DNA from: CAG-791 sp000431495
Lineage (GTDB): Bacteria > Bacillota > Clostridia > Lachnospirales > Lachnospiraceae
Assembly: GCA_052117605.1 (NCBI GenBank)
Contig: JBQKIT010000005.1
Reading direction: 5' to 3' (one strand)
DNA length: 64,000 nt
Of this stretch, positions 45,158 through 52,779 are shown piece by piece. Under the pieces are notes generated by a model that had not been told where the DNA came from, did not search any database, and worked only from the letters and a program-made list of their open reading frames with translations. Made by a program: the position numbers and the translations under genes. Numbering within the stretch: the first letter of the stretch is position 1; each line of letters opens with the position of its first letter.

Positions 45158-46258
45158 ATGATTTCAAATCAGGTTTTACAGAATACAATTGATGGAATGA
45201 AGGAAATTTCGCATCTTGATCTTTGCGTGATGGATGCGGATGGGCACGAGGTGGCAGCGACGCAGGCGGTGTTTGGAGAAGCGGCTGCAGCCATTCCGGA
45301 TTTTGCAGCGTCTCCGGCGGATTCGCAGGCGGCCGGACCGTTCCAGTTTTTCAAGGTGTTTGATGAGAACCAGCTGGAATATATTCTGGTGATCAATGGT
45401 ATCACGGATAATTCCCTGCTTGTAGGCCGGATGGCGGCATATCAGATTCAGAGTCTTGTCGGAGCGTTCAAGGAGCATTATGACAAGGATAGCTTCATGA
45501 AGAATCTGCTGCTTGATAATCTTCTGTTGATCGATATTTATGAGCGGGCGAAGAAGTTGCACATTCAGGCAAATGCGCCGCGTGTTGTCATGCTGGTGGA
45601 GACACAGTACGGGAGAAGCCGCGATCGTGACCGCGATGCACTGGTGATTCTGCAGGGGATGATCGGGCCCGGATCAGGCGATTTTGTGACACAGGTGGAT
45701 GAGAACAGCGTTGTCATCATTCATGCCACAGAAAGCGATCACGCGGATGAGGCAGTCGCAAGATATGCGGATGGAGTCCTGAATTACCTGCAGGAAGATG
45801 GCATTCAGGATGCACGGGTTGCTTACGGAACTGTGGTCGGAGAGCTGAAGGAGATCAGCCATTCCTACAAGGAAGCAAGAATGGCCCTGGATGTTTCCCG
45901 GATCTTCTTTGAAGAGAAGGACGTCATTGCCTACGATCAGCTGGGAATCGGACGTCTGATTTATCAGCTTCCTCTTCCCCTGTGCCGGATGTTCATCCGT
46001 GAAATCTTCAAGGACAAGCGGCCGGATGAATTTGATGAGGAAACGCTGACCACCATCAATAAATTCTTTGAGAACAATCTGAATGTCTCGGAGACCTCAA
46101 GACAGCTGTTCATTCATCGGAATACGCTGGTGTACCGACTGGATAAGCTGCTGAAGAGCACGGGACTGGATCTGCGCATCTTTGAAGACGCCATTACCTT
46201 CAAGATTGCGCTGATGGTCGTGAAGTATATGAAGTATATGGATCAGGAGAATCAGTAA
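45158..46258 (+). CDS. CdaR/PucR-family transcriptional regulator
   Basis: A 366-residue regulator. The N-terminal part (residues 1 to about 110) has the look of a sugar-diacid-recognition or small-ligand domain; the middle is a GGDEF-like CdaR domain; the C-terminal PucR-type helix-turn-helix is FFENNLNVSETSRQLFIHRNTLVYRLDKLLKSTG near residue 310-345. ATG 45158 is the probable start; a TTG at 45101 would put the upstream inverted repeat inside the coding region. The gene is three bases before ftsE. This neighbourhood (regulator-ftsE-ftsX-M23-S41) is, as I recall, conserved in Lachnospiraceae, suggesting a link to cell-wall state, but the ligand and targets are unknown. Confidence 0.83.
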   Translation: MISNQVLQNTIDGMKEISHLDLCVMDADGHEVAATQAVFGEAAAAIPDFAASPADSQAAGPFQFFKVFDENQLEYILVINGITDNSLLVGRMAAYQIQSLVGAFKEHYDKDSFMKNLLLDNLLLIDIYERAKKLHIQANAPRVVMLVETQYGRSRDRDRDALVILQGMIGPGSGDFVTQVDENSVVIIHATESDHADEAVARYADGVLNYLQEDGIQDARVAYGTVVGELKEISHSYKEARMALDVSRIFFEEKDVIAYDQLGIGRLIYQLPLPLCRMFIREIFKDKRPDEFDEETLTTINKFFENNLNVSETSRQLFIHRNTLVYRLDKLLKSTGLDLRIFEDAITFKIALMVVKYMKYMDQENQ

Positions 46259-46261
46259 TTC

Positions 46262-47044
46262 ATGAGAAGAAATTCGTACAGGCCCGCAGACGATGTGGTG
46301 ATTTCCCTTCGCCATGTGAGCAAACAGTATTCCAAAGACGCACCTGGTGTTATCGATGCCAATCTGGAAATTCATGAGGGTGAATTTGTTTTTATTACCG
46401 GAGAAACCGGCTCGGGCAAATCCACACTTCTGAAGATGATTATGCGGCAGCTGCGGGCGACAGATGGCTCCATAGAGGTTCTCGGCTATGACCTGAATCG
46501 CATCCGCCACAGCAAAATATCAAAGTTTCGCCGCAACATCGGTATTGTATTTCAGGATTTCCGGCTTTTGAAGGACCGCGATGTGTATGAAAACGTTGCG
46601 TTTGCACAGCGTATTCTCATGGTGCCGAAGAATCAGATGAAGCACAATGTAACCAGCGTTCTTCAGATGGTTGGCATGGCAGACAAGTATAAAAGACAGG
46701 TTACACAACTTTCCGGAGGAGAGCAGCAGCGTGTTGCGCTTGCCCGTGCGCTCGTGAACAAGCCGCTTCTTCTTCTGGCTGACGAGCCGACCGGTAATCT
46801 GGATCAGGATACTGCGTGGGAGATCATGCAGCTGATTGACCGGGCAAATCGTGAAACAGGAACCACGGTGCTGGTTGTAACACATGACCGCGGGGTGGTG
46901 GACCGCATGCATAAGCGCGTGATTGAGATGAAGCGCGGTGAAATCATCAGTGATACGGCACAGGAAGCATATTCCGATTACGAGGAAGAGCTGTATGAGT
47001 ATCAGGATGTAGATTCGGACGGGTACGATTATTATGAGGATTAG
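46262..47044 (+). CDS. ftsE: Cell division ATP-binding protein FtsE
   Basis: The ABC ATPase that with FtsX transmits a division signal to peptidoglycan hydrolases outside the membrane. Walker A GETGSGKST at 47-55, signature LSGGEQQR near 155, Walker B LLLADEPTGNLD near 170. At 260 residues it is about 30 longer than usual: residues from about 229 on form a Tyr/Asp/Glu-rich tail (YSDYEEELYEYQD and VDSDGYDYYED). An extra 10 to 12 residues are present at the N-terminus. The 3' end overlaps ftsX by 11 bases, within the tail. It follows the CdaR-like gene after three bases. Confidence 0.95.
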   Translation: MRRNSYRPADDVVISLRHVSKQYSKDAPGVIDANLEIHEGEFVFITGETGSGKSTLLKMIMRQLRATDGSIEVLGYDLNRIRHSKISKFRRNIGIVFQDFRLLKDRDVYENVAFAQRILMVPKNQMKHNVTSVLQMVGMADKYKRQVTQLSGGEQQRVALARALVNKPLLLLADEPTGNLDQDTAWEIMQLIDRANRETGTTVLVVTHDRGVVDRMHKRVIEMKRGEIISDTAQEAYSDYEEELYEYQDVDSDGYDYYED

Positions 47045-47930
47045 TAATATTTTTTATGCCATTGGACAGAGCTTCCGTAACATGGGGAAGAATAAGGGAT
47101 ATACCTGTGCGTCCATTGCAACCATTTCCGCGTGCCTGTTTATGTTCGGCCTGTTTTTCTCCGTGCTGTTCAATATCCGCTCGATCATGAATACGGCAGA
47201 GCAGGGCGTTTCGGTAACGGTGTTCTTTCAGGAAGGGACGACAGAGGATGAAATTCTTCAGCTGAAGGTAGCTGTAGAGGAACGGCCGGAGGTTTCCAGA
47301 GTAGAATACGTTTCAGCAGAGCAGGCCTGGGAGAGCTTTTCCCAGGATTACCTGCAGGGCTATGCGGACGGCTTCACGGAAAACCCGCTGGCGAATTCCG
47401 CAAATCTTGAAATTTATCTGTCGGATGTGTCCAAGCAGGCGGATCTGGTAAATTATCTGGAGGGACTGAATCAGGTTCGCGAGGTTAACCGGTCCGAGAT
47501 GACGGCGGATACGCTTTCCGGAGCAAACACGCTGATTATGTATGCTTCGATTGCAATCATTGCCATGCTTCTGGTGGTATCGGTTTTCCTGATCAGCAAT
47601 ACCATTGCGATGGGAATTACCACACACTGGGAAGAGATTTCCATTATGAAATATATCGGTGCAACGGATTTGTTCGTCCGGGCTCCGTATGTGATCGAGG
47701 GTGTGATGATCGGCTTGGTCGGCACAGTGATTCCTTTGATTCTGGTTTACTGGCTGTATAACAAAGCAGTGGAAGTGATTACCGGGAAATTTTCTGTTCT
47801 CATGAATTTCCTTCAGTTCCGGTCGGTTGACGCTGTTTTCCACTATCTGCTTCCGGTCTCCCTTGTTCTGGGTGTCGGAATCGGCTTTTTCGGGAGTATC
47901 ATTACGGTAAGGAAACACTTGCATGTCTGA
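47034..47930 (+). CDS. ftsX: Cell division protein FtsX
   Basis: The membrane partner of FtsE, 298 residues with four helices and a large extracytoplasmic loop (residues about 45-165) between the first and second helix, which in other species touches the coiled coil of a peptidoglycan hydrolase. The conserved N-terminus FYAIGQSFRNMGKNKGYTCASIATI and the C-terminal helices (LIMYASIAIIAMLLVVSVFLISNTIAMGI, then ISIMKYIGATD) identify the family. It overlaps ftsE by 11 bases and the M23 hydrolase gene by 8 bases, giving a tightly coupled complex of three proteins. Confidence 0.95.
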   Translation: MRISNIFYAIGQSFRNMGKNKGYTCASIATISACLFMFGLFFSVLFNIRSIMNTAEQGVSVTVFFQEGTTEDEILQLKVAVEERPEVSRVEYVSAEQAWESFSQDYLQGYADGFTENPLANSANLEIYLSDVSKQADLVNYLEGLNQVREVNRSEMTADTLSGANTLIMYASIAIIAMLLVVSVFLISNTIAMGITTHWEEISIMKYIGATDLFVRAPYVIEGVMIGLVGTVIPLILVYWLYNKAVEVITGKFSVLMNFLQFRSVDAVFHYLLPVSLVLGVGIGFFGSIITVRKHLHV

Positions 47931-49188
47931 TAGAAATCAAAGAGGAAAATGCCGTCTTTGCGGCGGATTATCAGGAAAATACTTCTGGCGGTGCGCAGCT
48001 TTCTGCGCACTGCTTTTTGGCTTTATGGTGATGGCGGAGCCGCTTGCTTTTACCGTACTGGCGGATGAGGTCACCGAAGAATCCATTAAGGAAAAAGAAA
48101 ATCAGATTGAGGCTGCAAAGCAGGAACGCAAGCAGGTTCAGAGCAGCATCAGTAATCTGAAGACCATGAAGGCGAATCTGGAGAACAAGAAGGCGGATCT
48201 GAATACCTATGTGACACAGCTGGATACGCAGCTGACGGAAATTCAGGGGAATATCGACAGCCTGAAGCAGCAGATTGAGAACAAGGAAGCGGACATTACG
48301 CGAACGGAGACGGAGCTCCAGAAGGCGGAGGATACGCAGCAGGCGCAGTATGAGAATATGAAAAAGCGCTGCAAGTTCATCTATGAGAAGGGGAACACGT
48401 ATATGCTGGAGGTCCTTCTGCAGTCCGCGAATTTCGGTGATTTTCTGAATAAGGCTTATTACATCGAGCAGCTTTCCAATTATGATCAGAATCTTCTGAA
48501 GCGTTACCGGGAGCAGACAAAGCTTGTTGCTGCGACCAAGGAGGCTCTGGAGGAAGAGAAGCAGACTTTGGATGACGAGAAGAAGGCCGTGGAGGCGGAA
48601 GAGTCCAACATGACGGCTCTGATTGCGGAGAAAAGGAATCAGATTGCAAGCACAGAATCTGAGATTGCAGAGTCGGCTTCTACCATCGAGGAATATGAGT
48701 CTCAGCTGAATCAGCAGACATCAGCAATTGCGGCACTGGAGGCAGCAGTTGCGGCGGACAAGCGGGCACTTGCCGGCCAGAGAAAATACAGCGGAGGTGC
48801 TTTTGTGTGGCCGGCTCCGTCTTATACGTACATCTCTTCGGAGTTCGGCTATCGCGTGCACCCGATTTACGGGAGAACGATTTTCCACAGCGGACTGGAT
48901 ATGGCAGCACCGGGCGGGTCTCCGATTCTTGCTGCTGCGGACGGTGTGGTAGTTGCAGCCACCTATGAATCCTCCATGGGCAATTATGTAATGATCAATC
49001 ACGGGGATGGCCTGTACACAATTTACATGCATGCAAGTGCACTTTATGTATCCAGTGGGCAGGAGGTCAGTGCAGGGGATCAGATTGCGGCAGTCGGAAG
49101 CACCGGAAATTCGACAGGACCGCACCTGCATTTCTCGGTGCGTCTGAATGGATCATACGTAAGCCCGTGGAACTATCTGGGACAGTAA
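47923..49188 (+). CDS. EnvC-like M23 peptidoglycan hydrolase
   Basis: A secreted 421-residue protein. A signal or anchor helix (WRCAAFCALLFGFMVMAEPLAFTVLA) is followed by a long coiled coil (residues about 50-270, rich in Glu/Lys/Gln) and a C-terminal LytM/M23 domain with HPIYGRTIFHSGLDMAAPGGSPILAA and HLHFSV; H and D ligands and the second histidine pair are present, so zinc peptidase activity is plausible. Coiled coil plus LytM is the layout of EnvC, PcsB and RipC-type partners controlled by FtsEX, and the gene overlaps ftsX by eight bases. Unlike EnvC, it appears catalytically competent. N-terminal cysteines (CRLCGG) ahead of the helix are unusual. Confidence 0.9.
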   Translation: MSDRNQRGKCRLCGGLSGKYFWRCAAFCALLFGFMVMAEPLAFTVLADEVTEESIKEKENQIEAAKQERKQVQSSISNLKTMKANLENKKADLNTYVTQLDTQLTEIQGNIDSLKQQIENKEADITRTETELQKAEDTQQAQYENMKKRCKFIYEKGNTYMLEVLLQSANFGDFLNKAYYIEQLSNYDQNLLKRYREQTKLVAATKEALEEEKQTLDDEKKAVEAEESNMTALIAEKRNQIASTESEIAESASTIEEYESQLNQQTSAIAALEAAVAADKRALAGQRKYSGGAFVWPAPSYTYISSEFGYRVHPIYGRTIFHSGLDMAAPGGSPILAAADGVVVAATYESSMGNYVMINHGDGLYTIYMHASALYVSSGQEVSAGDQIAAVGSTGNSTGPHLHFSVRLNGSYVSPWNYLGQ

Positions 49189-49237
49189 ACAAGCAGATCG
49201 GAACGGGTAAATCGAATCGGATCGGGAGAAACAAGCA

Positions 49238-50506
49238 TTGAGCGAAGAAGAAAGAAAAGCAGAAAAGCCTGAATATGCAGCTTCCGCAGAAAAGAAAGCG
49301 GGAAAGAAGAAACGGAGGGGGCTTGCTGTTTTTTCAGCGGGAGCATTGGCGGGAGCACTTCTTATGGCAGCCGGTCTGAACGCCTGGAGCGGGAATGTTC
49401 TGTTTTCCAAAGGAATTCTTTCTGCGCAGACCGCACAGAAGGCGGGGGTTCTGAAGCAGCTTATCGAAGAGCACTATTATAAAGCAGACGAAGTGACGGA
49501 TGAGCAGCTGGAGGAAGGAATCTACAAGGGCATGCTGGAAGCTCTGGATGACCCGTACTCGGTATACTACACGACCGAAGAGGTGGAGAAGCTGAATGAA
49601 ACCATCAGCGGAACCTATACGGGGATTGGTGCCTACGTGTCCAGAGATTCCTCAACGGGCTGTCCGAAAATAGCAGGGGTCATTGCGGGGGCCCCGGCAG
49701 AAAAAGCGGGTCTTCAGGCAGACGATATTCTGTGGAAGGCGGATGGAGAGCTTCTTCAGGATCTGGAGCTTGATATGGCGGTCAGTCGGATCAAGGGAGA
49801 AAAAGGAACGGTGGTCCACCTTACTGTCATTCGCGACGGCAAGGAAATGGAATTTGATGTGACCAGAGAGGAAGTGCATTCGGAGACGGTTGCCGGGGAA
49901 ATGCTTGAAAATCAGATCGGCTATCTGCAGATTGCGGAGTTTGACGATGTGACCCCGGAGCAGTTTACCGAGGAGCTTGAGAAGCTGCAGGATCAGGGAA
50001 TGAAGGGACTGATCGTGGATCTTCGAAACAATCCGGGCGGAACGGTGGAAGCGGTGACCTCCATTGCGCAGCATCTGATTCCGGAAGGTCTGGTGTTCTA
50101 TATGCAGTATCCGGATGGCAGCAGGAAGGAATACAAGGCAGAGGGCACGGAGTATATTGATCTTCCGATCGCGGTCCTCGTCAACGGAAATTCGGCAAGT
50201 GCTTCGGAAATTCTCTCCAGTGCAATTCAGGACTCCGGAGCAGGAACTGTCATCGGAACCCAGACCTATGGGAAGGGTGTGGTGCAGACGGTCTATTCGC
50301 TGCAGGATGGCACGGAAGTGAAGCTGACGATCTGTGAGTATTTCACGAGAAACGGGAACGAGATCCATCAGATCGGCGTAACACCGGACCAGGAGGTGGA
50401 GTTTGATTCCGGGGAATACAGGGACTCGGGTACGGATAATCAGTTGGAAACTGCAATTAAAACAATTTCGGAGAAAATTGGACTAAATTTAAACAAAAAC
50501 AATTAA
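49238..50506 (+). CDS. S41 C-terminal processing protease (CtpA/CtpB type)
   Basis: A membrane-anchored serine protease of 422 residues. A basic N-terminus and one helix (LAVFSAGALAGALLMAAGL) are followed by a PDZ domain near 120-205 and the S41 core with VNGNSASASEILSSA and QTYGKGVVQ; S321 and K346 are the expected catalytic dyad. Translation seems to start at TTG 49238 after GGGAGAA at 49224-49229. It is 49 bases after the M23 gene and ends the division-linked operon with a long terminator. In Bacillus CtpB cuts a sporulation signalling protein; here a role in trimming cell-wall enzymes or signalling is inference from the context. Confidence 0.92.
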   Translation: MSEEERKAEKPEYAASAEKKAGKKKRRGLAVFSAGALAGALLMAAGLNAWSGNVLFSKGILSAQTAQKAGVLKQLIEEHYYKADEVTDEQLEEGIYKGMLEALDDPYSVYYTTEEVEKLNETISGTYTGIGAYVSRDSSTGCPKIAGVIAGAPAEKAGLQADDILWKADGELLQDLELDMAVSRIKGEKGTVVHLTVIRDGKEMEFDVTREEVHSETVAGEMLENQIGYLQIAEFDDVTPEQFTEELEKLQDQGMKGLIVDLRNNPGGTVEAVTSIAQHLIPEGLVFYMQYPDGSRKEYKAEGTEYIDLPIAVLVNGNSASASEILSSAIQDSGAGTVIGTQTYGKGVVQTVYSLQDGTEVKLTICEYFTRNGNEIHQIGVTPDQEVEFDSGEYRDSGTDNQLETAIKTISEKIGLNLNKNN

Positions 50507-50537
50507 ATAAAGAAGCGTATTCCTCTGAAAACAGGAG

Positions 50538-50591
50538 ATGGAAAAGCCGGCAAGATGCGCTGTATCCAGTGCATCTTGCCGGCTTTTCCAT
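50538..50591 (+). terminator. Terminator after the S41 protease gene
   Basis: A perfect 21-bp stem (50538-50558 with 50571-50591) around a 12-base loop. The 3' arm contains CTTTTCC. One of the strongest hairpins in the window. Confidence 0.9.
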
Positions 50592-50657
50592 GCGTGGAGA
50601 AAAAACAGGAAGGCGGTTCCTGCCTGAGGTAAATGGAATGCGCCGAATACTATTTAA

Positions 50658-50670
50658 CGTAAACGATTTA
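50658..50670. promoter_or_regulatory. Shared motif CGTAAACGATTTA, copy 2
   Basis: Identical to 32101-32113. It lies about 210 bases before the start of the second binding-protein gene, as copy 1 lies 213 bases before the start of the first. The equal distance suggests a common regulator or common ancestry of the two upstream regions. Confidence 0.55.
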
Positions 50671-50879
50671 TGCTAACAGCACTGTTTCGTGCGGAAAAGA
50701 AACGAAGATGGTGGGGGAAATAGACAAAACAAAGACACATATTCTGGACAGACCGCATAAAGATGTATTCAATGCACAAAAAACGAAAATGCCACTTGAA
50801 ATCATGTGTAAAAAGATCTGTAACATAATTACGAGAACGTTTAATGGATATGAAACCACTAACGGAGGGAAAGAACGTT

Positions 50880-52325
50880 ATGAAAAAAAGGTTTGTCAGC
50901 GTATTACTCGCTTCCACAATGGTAGCAGGCATGGTAGCAGGCTGCGGAAGCTCTTCTTCGAGCACCGAGACGGCAGCAACAGAAGCAGCAACCGAGGCGG
51001 CTGCTGAGACGGAAGCTACGGATGATGTAGCGGAAGCAGAGACCGCAGATGCAGCAGAGGAGACCGAAGAGGCAGCAGATGAAGGAAAGGTCCTGAACAT
51101 CCAGTGCTGGAACGAGGAGTTCAAGAGCCGCCTTGAGGATCACTATCCGGGATATGAGAAGGTAGATGACACCACTGGTAAGATTGGCGATGTAACGGTA
51201 AAGTTCCACATCACTCCTTCGGATGACAATGCATATCAGAACAATCTGGTCAGCATTCTTCGCGGCAATGCAGATGCAGCAGCAGATGACAAGACGGATC
51301 TTTTCCTGATCGAGGCTGACTACGCACTCAAGTATACCGATGCAGATGCAGACGTAGCTATGAAGCTTTCTGATCTTGGCATCACAGATGCAGATCTTTC
51401 CAAACAGTATCAGTACACCAAGGACGTTGTTACCGATGCAAACGGAGATCTTCGCGGTGCTTCCTGGCAGGCTTTCTCTGCAGGACTGATCTATGATCGT
51501 GCAATTGCCAAGGAAGTTCTCGGATCCGATGATCCGGCTGACGTTCAGGCAGCTGTGAAGGATTGGGATACCTTCAACGCAACGGCAGACACTCTGAAGA
51601 AGGCTGGCTACAACATCACTGCAACGGTAAACGATACCTACCGCGTATATTCCAACAACGTATCCAAGAAGTGGGTTGAGGATGGAAAGGTTCAGATCGA
51701 CGATAACATCAAGAAATGGGCAGATGATTCCAAGGCACTCGTAGACAAGAAGGAAACCAGCACAGCTGAGCTGTGGAGCGATGACTGGAGCAAGGGCTTC
51801 TTCACAGATTCTCCGGTATTTGCTTACTTTGGACCTGCATGGCTGATCAACTTCTCCATGCACGCTGATGAGGAAGGCTCTATCGCAAACGAAGGCGGCT
51901 GGGGACTGGTAGAAGGACCTCAGGGCTTCTACTGGGGCGGCACATGGATCTGCGCAGCAACCGGAACCGATAACCCGACTCTGGTGAAGGATATTATCCT
52001 GACCATGACAACGGACGACGCTGTTATGAAGGACATTGCAGTGAAGGATTCCGACTGTGTCAACAACAAGGACGTCCTGGCAGACCTTGCAAGCGATGAT
52101 TCCTTCGGAAGCGCAGTCCTTGGCGGACAGAACCCTTACGAAATGCTTGCAGCAGGTGCAGAGAACGTTGATATGAGCAACATCTCCATCTACGATCAGG
52201 GCTGCAACGAGTCTTATCAGCAGGCCATGAAGAACTTCTTCGATGGCAACGCTTCCTATGACGAGGCTCTTGCTCAGTTCAAGAAGGCAATCGCAGAGAA
52301 GTATCCTGAGCTGACAGTAGACTGA
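50880..52325 (+). CDS. Second ABC sugar-binding lipoprotein (orphan)
   Basis: A 481-residue solute-binding lipoprotein. Its signal peptide (MKKRFVSVLLASTMVAGMVAGC with lipidated C22) differs from that of the 32314 protein at only a few positions, and an acidic Ala/Glu/Thr linker follows (residues about 25-60), so the two are paralogous at least in these parts. The mature part is a type 1 carbohydrate-binding fold containing DQGCNESYQQAMKNFF near the end. GGAGGG precedes the ATG at 50880. No permease or ATPase gene follows; instead a short permease remnant is found 57 bases downstream. It may work with the importer at 33944-35738 or another system. Confidence 0.9.
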   Translation: MKKRFVSVLLASTMVAGMVAGCGSSSSSTETAATEAATEAAAETEATDDVAEAETADAAEETEEAADEGKVLNIQCWNEEFKSRLEDHYPGYEKVDDTTGKIGDVTVKFHITPSDDNAYQNNLVSILRGNADAAADDKTDLFLIEADYALKYTDADADVAMKLSDLGITDADLSKQYQYTKDVVTDANGDLRGASWQAFSAGLIYDRAIAKEVLGSDDPADVQAAVKDWDTFNATADTLKKAGYNITATVNDTYRVYSNNVSKKWVEDGKVQIDDNIKKWADDSKALVDKKETSTAELWSDDWSKGFFTDSPVFAYFGPAWLINFSMHADEEGSIANEGGWGLVEGPQGFYWGGTWICAATGTDNPTLVKDIILTMTTDDAVMKDIAVKDSDCVNNKDVLADLASDDSFGSAVLGGQNPYEMLAAGAENVDMSNISIYDQGCNESYQQAMKNFFDGNASYDEALAQFKKAIAEKYPELTVD

Positions 52326-52382
52326 TCCGGAAACGGAAACATTCGGAAGAATTTAGTCAGAACGAATCGAAAGGGAGGGCAG

Positions 52383-52512
52383 AGATGGAACAGAAAGAGA
52401 ACAAAACAGTGGTTCTGAAATCCAACAATGTGACTTTTCCCGGTTATCCTGGTTTATCTGTTCCTGTCGAAGAACATCGTCGGAGGCGTTATGATGGGCG
52501 GCGTCAAGGAAT
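52383..52512 (+). pseudogene. Deletion remnant of an ABC sugar permease
   Basis: GGGAGGG (52373-52379) and ATG 52383 open a frame reading MEQKENKTVVLKSNNVTF, then continuing as nonsense-like Arg-rich sequence to a stop at 52544. From 52432, in a different frame, the sequence reads as the end of a MalG-type permease, finishing LFLSKNIVGGVMMGGVKE and a stop at 52510-52512; the intact permease 2 ends FSKKIIEGMVTGAVKG. The simplest reading is one large deletion joining the beginning of a permease gene behind the binding protein to the end of a second permease gene, out of frame. The exact junction lies near 52429-52440. Confidence 0.72.
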
Positions 52513-52606
52513 AATTGGCGACCGGACCGGAAGTGCGCTTCCCTGACAACACTTTGTGATGCCGGACAAGCTCCGGCAGGATTCATAAAAACATCCTCTG
52601 ACTCTT

Positions 52607-52648
52607 GCCGGGATCCCGCAGCGTGTAAATTCGTTGCGGGATCCCGGC
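52607..52648 (+). terminator. Hairpin after the decayed importer
   Basis: A perfect 14-bp stem (52607-52620 with 52635-52648) with a 14-base loop. Only GTTTA follows, so it is a weak or partly lost terminator of the former operon. Confidence 0.6.
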
Positions 52649-52779
52649 GTTTATGAAATAATCTTTATAGGCTTTGCACCAGACAGATTTTCGGGAAAAA
52701 CAGAACCTGCGTGCGGAGAATGACAGAATTCCGGCGTTCAAACAGAACCAGCGGCACAGTCGCAGAAAAGGGGGTACAA

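Larger units (their letters stand above)
50507..50879. other. 373-base gap before the second binding-protein gene
   Basis: It contains the ctp terminator (50538-50591), the 13-base motif shared with the first binding-protein gene (50658-50670), a possible promoter with TTGAAA (50796-50801) and TAACAT (50821-50826, spacer 19), and an AACGTTTAA sequence (50836-50844) near the start codon that resembles a LacI/CcpA-type half-palindrome. No gene is visible. Confidence 0.65.
52326..52779. other. 454-base gap with permease remnant and hairpins
   Basis: It holds the broken permease gene (52383-52512), a small hairpin GCCGGA/TCCGGC (52561-52577), the strong hairpin at 52607-52648, and the ribosome binding site of the next gene (AAGGGGG, 52769-52774). 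No intact gene is visible. Confidence 0.7.
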
